From: Woeseiaceae bacterium
GTDB taxonomy: Bacteria > Pseudomonadota > Gammaproteobacteria > Steroidobacterales > Woeseiaceae
Length of the DNA stretch: 64,000 nt
NCBI GenBank assembly: GCA_028279985.1
Contig: JANQMR010000005.1
Span: forward strand, 1-64,000
Direction of reading: 5' to 3'
Each line of letters begins with the position of its first letter. The first letter of the stretch is position 1. Position numbers and translations under genes: made by a program. The notes under the pieces are model-generated. The model made no database searches and had not been told where the DNA came from. It saw only the letters and a program-made list of their open reading frames with translations. Shown one piece after another: positions 15,329 to 22,658 of the stretch.

Positions 15329-17592
15329 CCAGGCTGTCCGGCCGAATCCGCGGGCACCTGTTTGCTGCCGGCGCCCTCCGGAATGAAGATCGTTTCCAGG
15401 AGCGCCGGAACTTCGTCGGCTGCAACCGGAGTACTGAAGTAAAAACCCTGGACGATCTCGCATCCTATGCCGGCGAGTACCTGGACTTGCTCGTAAGCAT
15501 CGACGCCCTCGACGACTACGGTCAACTCCAGGGCGCGCGCGAGACCGATGATGGCGCCGAGCAGTACCGTGTCGTCTGCGTCCCGAAGCATGTCCCGAAC
15601 GAACACGCGGTCGATTTTCAGGCAGTGGATGGGCAGGTGTTTCAACGAGCCCAGCGACGAGTAGCCGGTGCCGAAGTCGTCGATTGCGATCGTGACGCCC
15701 AACTCGTTCAATCGGTCCAGGGCCGCCAGGGTCTGACGGTCTTCCTGATTGATGGTTTCGGTTACCTCGATCGTCAGCCGGTCCGGCTCGACGTTGTATC
15801 TGGTCAGCGCCGCGGAGATGGTGGCGATGATGCCGGCGTCACGCAGTTGTAAGGGCGATACGTTGACCGAGACGGCCAGCGTTTCCAGTCCGGCGAGCGC
15901 CCAGCGTTGCATTTGCGCGCAGGCCTGATCGATCACCGACTCCCCGAGTTTGTCGATCAGGCCGATACGTTCGACCACCGGAATGAACTCGCCGGGCAGT
16001 ATCGTGCCGCGTTGCGGGTGTTTCCAGCGCGCCAGCGCCTCGACACCGACGACGCGTCCGGTCACCAGAGAAACCTGCGGCTGATAGTGCAAGACGAGTT
16101 GATCGTCCTCCAGCGCCGAGCGGATGTCGTTCTCGAGCGCAAGCCGCTGCTCCGCCTGTCGTGTCATTTCGGGACTGTAGAACGCGTAGCGGTTTTTTCC
16201 CGCGTGCTTGGCCGCATACATGGCGCTGTCGGCTGCCTTGACCAGTGAGTTGGCCGAACGACCGTCATCCGGATAATGTGCGATGCCGATGCTCATGCGC
16301 GGCAACAGTAGCTGCGACAGCAGGTTCACAGGCTCGCCGGTCCGGTCGATACACCGTTGCGCGACATCCGCCGTCATGGATTGCTCCGTAATGCCCCGGA
16401 CGATTACGCAGAATTCGTCCCCGCCCAGACGGGCTACGAAATCTCCGTCGCGAAGCGCTTCACGCAGCCGATTGGCGACAATCTGCAAGAGCTGGTCGCC
16501 GACGTCGTGCCCGAGACTGTCGTTGACGTCCTTGAAACCGTCGAGATCGATGAACAGCAGTGCAAAACACTCGTCCGTCCGGTGAACGGACCGGATCGTC
16601 TGCTCCAGCGTCTGCATGAGATACGTTCGGCTGGCGAGACCCGTGAGCTCGTCGAAGTAGGCGAGCTTGCGAATCCTGGATTCGGCTTCCCGCTCACGGG
16701 TGATGTCCTGCACGGTGCCGAAGATGTGATCGGCGCCGCCCGATTGCAGATGTACGTCTAGAACCTGGCGTACCACGAGGCTCGCACCGCCGGCGGTGAC
16801 GACGCGAAACTCCGTCGGGGGCTGGGCTTCGCCGGCCAGTGCCGCATCCAGCGATGCGTGCACCCGTTCCTGATCCGCTTCGTCGACCAGTGCGAGGATC
16901 TCGCCGGGGCCGTCGATGCCGGAGCCGTCCTCGATGCCCAGCATGGTCTTCAGAATCTCGGATACCTCGAATCGCCCGGTGTCGCGGACCCAGTGCCAGT
17001 AGCCCAGTCGCCCGAGCCGCTGCGCGGCCTCGAGGTGGTCCTGTTGCTGGCGTAGCTCGGCCTCGGTCCGGCCGGCGCGCAATGCGAATCGCAATTGCTG
17101 GATCAACACCGGAAAGTTGACGGGCTTGGTCGTAAAGCCCCTGGCGCCTGCTTCGAATGCCTGGTTGACGGAGTCGATATCGTCGAGGCCGGTCACCATC
17201 AGTACCGGGATGTCCGAGAAATCGGGGTCCGACATCAGATATCTGCACAAATCGAATCCGCTCATGCCCTGCATGATGGCGTCCACGATGATCAGGTCCG
17301 GCCGCCCGTTTCGCAGGCACGTCAGCGCCTGTGCCGCGCCGTCCGCTTCGATGATGGAAAACCCGCTGTCTCGCAGCGCCTCGCCCGCGATGAGCCGGAA
17401 TGTCGGATCGTCGTCAACCAGCAGGATGCCGGGACTCTGCTCGTCGTCGTAGGTCGCCTCGCCGCGCATACGGCGGCAAGTGCCGAAAGCGGCGCCGGAA
17501 TCCGCATTCCGTTGGCCCGAGTCGCGGCCGGGTCGATTCGAAACGCCAGTCCTTTCCGCCGCCGGACGATTTCGATCATGCCGCCTGTTCAT
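15325..17592 (-). CDS. REC-PAS-GGDEF-EAL c-di-GMP signalling protein
   Basis: A 755-residue protein. In order: a disordered N-terminus, a receiver (about 53-170, phosphoacceptor in L-I-I-V-D), a coiled coil and PAS domain (about 190-310), GGDEF (about 315-480) and EAL (about 490-745). The GGDEF site is intact (LGGDEF). The EAL domain keeps E-A-L in GVEALARWKH and DDFGTGYSSL, while the late motif reads V-V-E-G-V-D rather than the usual V-A-E-G-V-E. Both synthesis and hydrolysis of c-di-GMP are thus possible, with direction set by phosphorylation. An internal ATG at 17469 is an alternative start nearer the receiver. It heads an operon with HDOD copy 2 and has a sigma-28-like promoter. Confidence 0.9.
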   Translation of the reverse strand: MNRRHDRNRPAAERTGVSNRPGRDSGQRNADSGAAFGTCRRMRGEATYDDEQSPGILLVDDDPTFRLIAGEALRDSGFSIIEADGAAQALTCLRNGRPDLIIVDAIMQGMSGFDLCRYLMSDPDFSDIPVLMVTGLDDIDSVNQAFEAGARGFTTKPVNFPVLIQQLRFALRAGRTEAELRQQQDHLEAAQRLGRLGYWHWVRDTGRFEVSEILKTMLGIEDGSGIDGPGEILALVDEADQERVHASLDAALAGEAQPPTEFRVVTAGGASLVVRQVLDVHLQSGGADHIFGTVQDITREREAESRIRKLAYFDELTGLASRTYLMQTLEQTIRSVHRTDECFALLFIDLDGFKDVNDSLGHDVGDQLLQIVANRLREALRDGDFVARLGGDEFCVIVRGITEQSMTADVAQRCIDRTGEPVNLLSQLLLPRMSIGIAHYPDDGRSANSLVKAADSAMYAAKHAGKNRYAFYSPEMTRQAEQRLALENDIRSALEDDQLVLHYQPQVSLVTGRVVGVEALARWKHPQRGTILPGEFIPVVERIGLIDKLGESVIDQACAQMQRWALAGLETLAVSVNVSPLQLRDAGIIATISAALTRYNVEPDRLTIEVTETINQEDRQTLAALDRLNELGVTIAIDDFGTGYSSLGSLKHLPIHCLKIDRVFVRDMLRDADDTVLLGAIIGLARALELTVVVEGVDAYEQVQVLAGIGCEIVQGFYFSTPVAADEVPALLETIFIPEGAGSKQVPADSAGQPG

Positions 17593-17642
17593 CTCTTATG
17601 TGACCCTTTAGATTCGACATGAGCCGCAACGTCTGGATCGGA

Positions 17643-17670
17643 GTATCGGCCGCCCCGGCGCCGGGCTTTA
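17643..17670 (-). promoter_or_regulatory. Sigma-28 (FliA) promoter candidate for the EAL-HDOD operon
   Basis: On the minus strand TAAAGCCC, 12 bases, GCCGATAC. The boxes match the FliA consensus well (5 of 8 and 7 of 8), but the spacer is one base longer than in the other four promoters of the region. The predicted start is about 45 nt before the ATG at 17592. Confidence 0.55.
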
Positions 17671-18002
17671 GCGCAAGCGAAGATTTCCGCGGTGTTCGCA
17701 GCATGTGCAGCTTTAGGACCAGAATCGGGCAGCCCAACTCCGCCGCCGGTTTCGACCGCCAGCCGCGGATCAAGCTGAGTACCGGGAGCATCGTGGCGCC
17801 GACGCCTGTGCGGCCGGCGGTCCGGTCGGCCGGGGGCTGCCGGAGGCATTGATCGTTGCGATGCGGCGGCAGGCGGCGGATGATTACGGGGGTTGGGGCT
17901 CGCCGATGGCCGCGCAGGCCGGAATGGCCGTCCGTATCGTTCGCATTGTCCGTATTGTCGAAGCCGCCCGTCGCGCTGTGGCCGGCGACGACCGGTTTCG
18001 GC

Positions 18003-18060
18003 GAAGCGGGGTACGGAAGCGGGCCAGGGAAGTGGGCTAGGGAAGCGGGCTAGGGAAGCG
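18003..18060. repeat. Tandem repeat, 13 bp x 4-5
   Basis: Four full copies and a partial fifth of GAAGCGGGCTAGG with period 13, upstream of the gene at 18121. The period is not a multiple of three, which argues against this stretch being coding. Confidence 0.85.
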
Positions 18061-18120
18061 CGGGAGACGCCCGACAAGCCCTGGAGTCTGACAAGCCCTA
18101 CGGCGGCGGAGAGTGGAGTG

Positions 18121-18681
18121 ATGTCGAAAACCGGATTCTGGCGGGATTTGTTCAAAGCCGGCCGAAAACAGAAGCGTCGTGTCAAGCTCGAGGACAGCAG
18201 TTACGCCGACTTGACCGACACGCAGGCGTGCCGTTTCGAGGAGCTGTCGAATCCGGGGCATGCCGATGCTCCGCAGCGGACCGTCGGCTACGCGCTCGCG
18301 GACGCGGCCGAGCGCATGGGGATTGACGAGCAGCGCTTGCTGGAGCAGTCGGCGCAAGGCATCGTGCGGCTCTATATCGCTGCGTCGGGTTTGACGGGAC
18401 GCTGGCAGCATTCACCCGCGGGCCGGGATCGCCCCGGCGCCCCTGCGCAAACCCTGGAAGGCGGCTTTCTGGCGCTCGACGTGGCGGCTTGTGAAGAACT
18501 CCACCGGCTGGGCAGCACCGACGTGTCAATCCTCGAGCGTCGGGATCATGCTGCCGGGCCGGCCGCCGACGACGGCGTCGGCGGTCGTGAATCGCCGCCG
18601 GCCTACTTCCGCCTCGAAGAACCCTGCTGGGTGCGGCGGCACGCCGTGGTCCTGCTGCCGCCGCTGCTGACGAAACGATAA
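18121..18681 (+). CDS. Unidentified protein with possible N-terminal HTH-like segment
   Basis: A 186-residue protein, begins MSKTGFWRDLFKAGRKQK. The start has GGAGTG immediately upstream. Residues about 58-85 (ALADAAERMGIDEQRLLEQS, then A-Q-G-I-V-R-L-Y-I) have the pattern of short helix-turn-helix domains in uncharacterised phage- or plasmid-like proteins. The C-terminal part has a repeated layout of short hydrophobic strands and ends in V-V-L-L-P-P-L-L. I do not recognise the family and assign no function. It lies between two sigma-28-controlled genes on the opposite strand and converges on the csrA-like gene. Confidence 0.65.
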   Translation: MSKTGFWRDLFKAGRKQKRRVKLEDSSYADLTDTQACRFEELSNPGHADAPQRTVGYALADAAERMGIDEQRLLEQSAQGIVRLYIAASGLTGRWQHSPAGRDRPGAPAQTLEGGFLALDVAACEELHRLGSTDVSILERRDHAAGPAADDGVGGRESPPAYFRLEEPCWVRRHAVVLLPPLLTKR

Positions 18682-18693
18682 GTCTTGTGGCGA

Positions 18694-18707
18694 CGCCGGA
18701 TTACCGG
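18694..18707. terminator. Small GC-rich hairpin between convergent genes
   Basis: GCCGG-ATTA-CCGGC forms a perfect 5 bp stem between the ends of the unidentified gene and the csrA-like gene. No U tract follows on either strand, so a termination role is only a guess from position. Confidence 0.25.
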
Positions 18708-18744
18708 CCGTCATGGACCGAGTGCCGCGATTCGGCGGCGGTGA

Positions 18745-18948
18745 TCAGCCGGCAGCAGGGCTCTTGCGCCAGATGGTGAGTTGCGTCGGTGCCTGTACAC
18801 CCATCTTGACCCGTTTTCCGGACGACGAGAAAACCTTGATCTCGATGGGGCCGGTCTCGAAGAGTTCAGCCAGCGTGGTATTCGGATCGATCCCTTCGGA
18901 AGGACGGATCTCGATCGACTCGGCGTCTTTTCTGCTTACGATCAACAT
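18745..18948 (-). CDS. csrA: Divergent CsrA/RsmA-family RNA-binding regulator
   Basis: A 67-residue protein starting MLIVSRKDAESIEI, recognisable as CsrA by its first strand (MLILTR in E. coli), the G-V-Q-A-P core and the following T-I-W-R-K, where the arginine matches the RNA-binding R44. Between strands 1-2 and 3 there is an insertion of about 17 residues (E-G-I-D-P-N-T-T-L...). CsrA dimers bind GGA motifs in leaders and block or stabilise translation. The ATG at 18948 is chosen because a perfect AAGGAGGT lies 9 bases upstream; the frame continues to 18975. It has a near-consensus sigma-28 promoter, so it is probably a flagellar-class accessory CsrA rather than the housekeeping copy (inference). 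Confidence 0.8.
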   Translation of the reverse strand: MLIVSRKDAESIEIRPSEGIDPNTTLAELFETGPIEIKVFSSSGKRVKMGVQAPTQLTIWRKSPAAG

Positions 18949-19083
18949 GGCGGGCGTACCTCCTTGCACGCGCAATCGACGCTGATCCGGAGCGGATCGT
19001 GGACGACGGTTCTCCGAGAACCTGCAAGCCTCGAATTCGCGCAGAGCCTGCCGATTGCAAAATCATCATGGCTGCCAAGCATG

Positions 19084-19110
19084 CTATCGGCCATCCGGTC
19101 CGAGACTTTA
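19084..19110 (-). promoter_or_regulatory. Sigma-28 (FliA) promoter for the csrA-like gene
   Basis: On the minus strand TAAAGTCT, 11 bases, GCCGATAG matches the FliA consensus at 14 of 16 positions with exact spacing. The leader would be about 128 nt. Confidence 0.82.
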
Positions 19111-19199
19111 GAGAGAACCGCGGGCAGGTCCGGCGCCTGGAACCCACGCCGGGATTCTTAGCGCAGGTCAGACCCTGTCGAAACGTGTAATCTTGCCAC

Positions 19200-21119
19200 G
19201 TGAACGACCTGTCCGAATTCTTTGGCGAACACAGCCCGCTCAAGCCGCTGTTGCCCGGCTTCAGGCCCAGGGCCGTTCAGGCCTGGATGGCCGAGGCCGT
19301 CGCCGAGGCGATCGCGAGCCTCGACGCCCTGCTCGTCGAAGCCGGAACGGGCACGGGCAAGACTTTCGCCTATCTGCTGCCGGCCCTGCTGAGTAATCGC
19401 AAGACCATCGTCAGCACCGGTACGCGCGCATTGCAGGACCAGCTTTACCATCGGGATCTACCGTTGCTCTCACGCGCGGTCGGCCGCCCGGTGACGACGG
19501 CGCTGCTCAAGGGCCGTGCAAACTACCTTTGCCTGCACCGGCTCGATCTTGCGGACGCCGTGCCCCGCCATTTGCAAGACGAGCTCAACGCCGTCCGCGA
19601 ATGGCGCCATCGCACCGACACGGGCGATCGCGCCGAGCTCACCGAGCTTGCGGAGACCTCGGGTATCTGGCCGTACGTAACGTCGACGATCGACAACTGT
19701 CTGGGGCAGCAGTGTCCCGACTATGCGGCGTGCCACGTGGTCAAGGCGCGCCGCGCCGCGCAGGCGGCCGATCTGGTCGTCGTCAATCATCATCTCCTGC
19801 TCGCCGATCTGGCGATGAAGGAATCCGGTTTCGTCGAATTCCTGCCCGGCGTCGAGGCGGTCATCGTCGACGAGGCGCATCAACTGCCGGATCTCGCGGT
19901 GCAGTTTTTCGGCGTCGGGCTGGGCAGCCGCGAACTCGAGCGTATCGCCGACGAAACGCGGGCGGCGACCCTGGCTTTCAGCCAGCAGGAGTTCAGCCGC
20001 CGGATCGATGCCTTGGATACGGCCGTAAGGAAGCTGCGGGCGGCCGCGCCGCGCAAAGAGGGGCGCTACCGGCTGGAGCCCCTGTTGCCCGATTTGCGCG
20101 ACACCTTCGAGGAATTGCGGCTGGCTATCGATGCCGTCGCCGCCGCCGTGGAGACCTTGGACGACGACGGAGCCGAGCTCGAAGGCCTGGCCGGGCAATT
20201 GCGCGGCGCGAGCGGGCGCCTGGCCTTGCTGACCGCCGACGATACCTGGGACGGCCTGCGCTGGCTGGACGTAAGCCGTCGCAGCCTGCGCATGAATCTG
20301 ACGCCGCTGGACGTTTCGGACACGATGTCGGCGTTCATCAGGGCGCAGAACCAGGCCTGGATCTTGACTTCGGCGACGCTTGCGGTCGGCGGGGACTTTT
20401 CGCATTTTGCGGCCCGTCTCGGGCTGGGCGGCGTTACCGGATTCACGTTTCCGAGCCCGTATGCGGCGGAGACGAACGGGCTGGTTTACCTTCCCCGGGG
20501 TCTGCCGCAGCCATCGAGCGGCGAGCACACGGCGGAGATGCTCGAGGCCGTCATGCCCCTGGCCGAGCTTACGGAGGGCGGCATCTTCTGCCTGTTTACC
20601 AGCCATGGCGCGCTCGATCGGGCAAGCGCATGGTGTCGCGCACACCCTGGGCGGCTCGCCGGTCGCAAACTGCTCGTACAGGGCAGCGCGCCGCGCGACG
20701 AGCTGTTGCACCGATTTCGCGACGCTGGCAACGCGGTGCTGCTCGGCACCGGCAGCTTCTGGGAAGGCGTGGACGTTCGCGGCCGGGCATTGACTGTCGT
20801 CGCAATCGACAAGTTGCCGTTCACTTCGCCGTCGGACCCGCTATTGATGGCCCGGCTGGAATTCATTCGACGCGAAGGCGGCAACGGCTTTACGATGCAT
20901 CAGTTGCCGCAGGCCATTCTGGCGCTGAAGCAGGGGGCAGGGCGGCTGCTGCGCGACGATCGCGACTACGGTGTCGTGGTCGTTTGCGATCCGCGTATCG
21001 GCACTCGCGCATACGGTCGCCGCTTTCTCGACAGCCTCGAACCGATGCCGGTGACGGATTCGCTGGAAACCGTGACCGCGTTTTTGACGAACCATGAACG
21101 ACAAGGTGCATTCGCATGA
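19200..21119 (+). CDS. yoaA: DinG-family ATP-dependent DNA helicase YoaA
   Basis: A 639-residue XPD-like superfamily 2 helicase. Motif I is EAGTGTGKT at about 42-50; the iron-sulfur cluster cysteines are in NYLCLHR and in C-L-G-Q-Q-C-P-D-Y-A-A-C (about 110-180); the DEAH box is V-D-E-A-H-Q; motif VI contains Q-G-A-G-R-L-L-R. YoaA unwinds DNA at stalled or damaged replication forks and binds the chi subunit of DNA polymerase III in E. coli. The start is a GTG. Its stop overlaps the tsaB start by 4 bp, a pairing seen in many gammaproteobacteria (yoaA next to tsaB/yeaZ). Confidence 0.92.
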   Translation: MNDLSEFFGEHSPLKPLLPGFRPRAVQAWMAEAVAEAIASLDALLVEAGTGTGKTFAYLLPALLSNRKTIVSTGTRALQDQLYHRDLPLLSRAVGRPVTTALLKGRANYLCLHRLDLADAVPRHLQDELNAVREWRHRTDTGDRAELTELAETSGIWPYVTSTIDNCLGQQCPDYAACHVVKARRAAQAADLVVVNHHLLLADLAMKESGFVEFLPGVEAVIVDEAHQLPDLAVQFFGVGLGSRELERIADETRAATLAFSQQEFSRRIDALDTAVRKLRAAAPRKEGRYRLEPLLPDLRDTFEELRLAIDAVAAAVETLDDDGAELEGLAGQLRGASGRLALLTADDTWDGLRWLDVSRRSLRMNLTPLDVSDTMSAFIRAQNQAWILTSATLAVGGDFSHFAARLGLGGVTGFTFPSPYAAETNGLVYLPRGLPQPSSGEHTAEMLEAVMPLAELTEGGIFCLFTSHGALDRASAWCRAHPGRLAGRKLLVQGSAPRDELLHRFRDAGNAVLLGTGSFWEGVDVRGRALTVVAIDKLPFTSPSDPLLMARLEFIRREGGNGFTMHQLPQAILALKQGAGRLLRDDRDYGVVVVCDPRIGTRAYGRRFLDSLEPMPVTDSLETVTAFLTNHERQGAFA

Positions 21120-21814
21120 GATTAATGGCGTTGGATACGTCGTCACTGGCCTGCAGTGTCGCGCTTTCTGTCGATGGGGATATCGCCGAGCGTCATGCGA
21201 TTGCCCCGCGCGAGCACACGCAGCTTTTGATGCCGATGATCAAGGCATTGCTCGAAGAGACCGGACTGTCGCCGGAACAGCTCGACGCCATCGTGCTCGG
21301 GAACGGCCCGGGATCGTTCATCGGCCTTAGGATCGCGGCGTCGGTTGCCCAGGGGATTGCGTTCGCCGCGGAACTCCGGATCGTACCGGTGTCGTCGATG
21401 GCGGCCATTGCCGCACAGGTGATGGCGGAATCCGATGCCGCCGAGGTCATCGTCGCACAGGACGCGCACGTCGGCGAGGTCTATCTCGGCGGCTTTCGGC
21501 GCGGCGCCGGCAATCTGCCGCGGAGCTCGATCGAAGAACGCTTGCAAGCACCGGGTGCGATCGCCGAGCTTGCGGCCGACGCCGCGCCGAGTCGCGTCGC
21601 CGCCGGCTGCGGCTGGCGGCAGTACCCGGAGCTGCTCGAGGCCAACCAGGCTTACTTCGACGGCGTCTCCGAGATCCTGTACCCGGCCGCGCGTTACCTG
21701 TTGCCGATCGGCGGCCTGCTGTTGCGTGAGGGTGGCGGAGTCGCGCCGCAGGAGATTGTCCCGACCTATCTCAGGGAAACGGTCGCCCGCCCTCAGGGCG
21801 GGACCGCGCCGTAA
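21116..21814 (+). CDS. tsaB: tRNA N6-threonylcarbamoyladenosine biosynthesis protein TsaB
   Basis: A 232-residue ASKHA-fold protein. The N-terminus MRLMALDTSSLACSVAL and the block NGPGSFIGLRIAASVAQGIA are diagnostic of TsaB (YeaZ). TsaB partners TsaD and TsaE to build t6A37 on ANN-decoding tRNAs; TsaB itself is a non-catalytic scaffold. Translation is coupled to yoaA by an ATGA overlap. A perfect GC-rich hairpin (21786-21802, 7 bp stem, TCA loop) lies within its last codons and may act as a barrier between tsaB and phoB transcripts. Confidence 0.92.
   Translation: MRLMALDTSSLACSVALSVDGDIAERHAIAPREHTQLLMPMIKALLEETGLSPEQLDAIVLGNGPGSFIGLRIAASVAQGIAFAAELRIVPVSSMAAIAAQVMAESDAAEVIVAQDAHVGEVYLGGFRRGAGNLPRSSIEERLQAPGAIAELAADAAPSRVAAGCGWRQYPELLEANQAYFDGVSEILYPAARYLLPIGGLLLREGGGVAPQEIVPTYLRETVARPQGGTAP
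21786..21802. repeat. Perfect hairpin CCCGCCC-TCA-GGGCGGG at the tsaB 3' end
   Basis: A 7 bp all-GC stem with a 3-base loop, ending 12 bases before the tsaB stop. No U tract follows, so it is not a standard intrinsic terminator, but it could protect the 3' end or slow transcription ahead of phoB. Confidence 0.6.
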
Positions 21815-21887
21815 CCATGCTGTAATATGGCGCTGCTGTAATCCATTTTCCGTAAGGCCGGGCAACTCCGCTACCAGGGCCCCCAGC

Positions 21888-22580
21888 ATGTCAGCCAGCA
21901 AGATCCTGATCGTCGAAGACGAGGCGCCTATCCGCGAGATGATTGCGTTTCACCTGGTGCGTGCCGGATACGAGACGGTCGAAGCCGGAGACTGCCGCGC
22001 TGCGCGGCAGCTTCTTGCCGACGAGCGGCCGGACCTCGCGCTGGTGGACTGGATGCTGCCGGACATGAGCGGCCTGGAGCTGACGCGCATGTTGAAGCGG
22101 GACAAGGACAACGAGGACCTGGCCGTGATCATGCTCACCGCCCGCGCCGACGAATTCGACAAGGTTGCCGGACTCGAGGGCGGGGCCGACGACTACATCA
22201 CCAAGCCCTTTTCACCGCGCGAGCTGGTTGCGCGGATACAGGCGGTTCTGCGGCGCGCCAAGACCTCCGACGGCGAAACCGTCCGCGCCGGCGTGCTGGA
22301 GCTCGACACGGCCGGCCATCGGGTCAGCGCGGCGGGCAGGGAGATCCGGCTCGGGCCGACCGAATATCGCTTGTTGCGTTTCCTGATGACCCATCCCGAT
22401 CGGGTCTACAGTCGCACGCAGTTGCTCGATCGGGTGTGGGGCGCGAACGTCTACGTCGAGGAGCGTACCGTGGACGTTCACGTCAGACGCCTGCGCAAGG
22501 CGCTGACCGAAGAAAACGCGGACGAATACATCCAGACCGTGCGCGGTGCGGGTTATCGATTCTCGATCCGAAGCGCCTGA
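21888..22580 (+). CDS. phoB: Phosphate regulon response regulator PhoB
   Basis: A 230-residue OmpR-family regulator. The receiver has E-D-E at about 10-12, the phosphoacceptor in L-V-D-W-M-L-P-D (about D53), and T/K in MLTAR and ITKPFSPREL; the C-terminal winged helix has V-Y-V-E-E-R-T-V-D-V-H-V-R-R-L-R-K, the PhoB recognition helix. Under phosphate limitation PhoR phosphorylates it and it activates pst and related genes. The ATG at 21888 is chosen because the receiver starts just after it. A short direct repeat TGCTGTAAT lies twice at 16 bp spacing in the upstream gap; this is not the 11 bp spacing of a Pho box. Confidence 0.95.
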   Translation: MSASKILIVEDEAPIREMIAFHLVRAGYETVEAGDCRAARQLLADERPDLALVDWMLPDMSGLELTRMLKRDKDNEDLAVIMLTARADEFDKVAGLEGGADDYITKPFSPRELVARIQAVLRRAKTSDGETVRAGVLELDTAGHRVSAAGREIRLGPTEYRLLRFLMTHPDRVYSRTQLLDRVWGANVYVEERTVDVHVRRLRKALTEENADEYIQTVRGAGYRFSIRSA

Positions 22581-22658
22581 TGCGCGAGACCTCGACGACG
22601 GGCTTACCGCCGCCGCGGCCGGTCGTTTATGATGTATCGACAGCGGACTGGAATTCCG

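Larger units (their letters stand above)
17593..18120. other. Divergent spacer with sigma-28 promoter and tandem repeats
   Basis: This 528 bp region lies between the EAL gene (minus) and the unidentified gene at 18121 (plus). It contains the sigma-28 candidate at 17643-17670, a weak 9 bp periodicity around 17936-17962, and the 13 bp repeat array at 18003-18060. Open frames crossing it have no recognisable protein features. Confidence 0.55.

Noticed and set aside
17589..18185. 198-residue minus-strand frame upstream of the EAL gene
   Set aside because: It crosses the 13 bp tandem repeats and the sigma-28 promoter and has no recognisable features.
19470..20711. 413-residue open frame opposite yoaA
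   Set aside because: Antisense to a helicase with all motifs intact; no ribosome binding site or recognisable protein motif.
21820..21842. Possible Pho box ahead of phoB (two CTGTAAT sites)
   Set aside because: The two sites are 16 bp apart. PhoB half sites need 11 bp periodicity, so this is more likely another small duplication.
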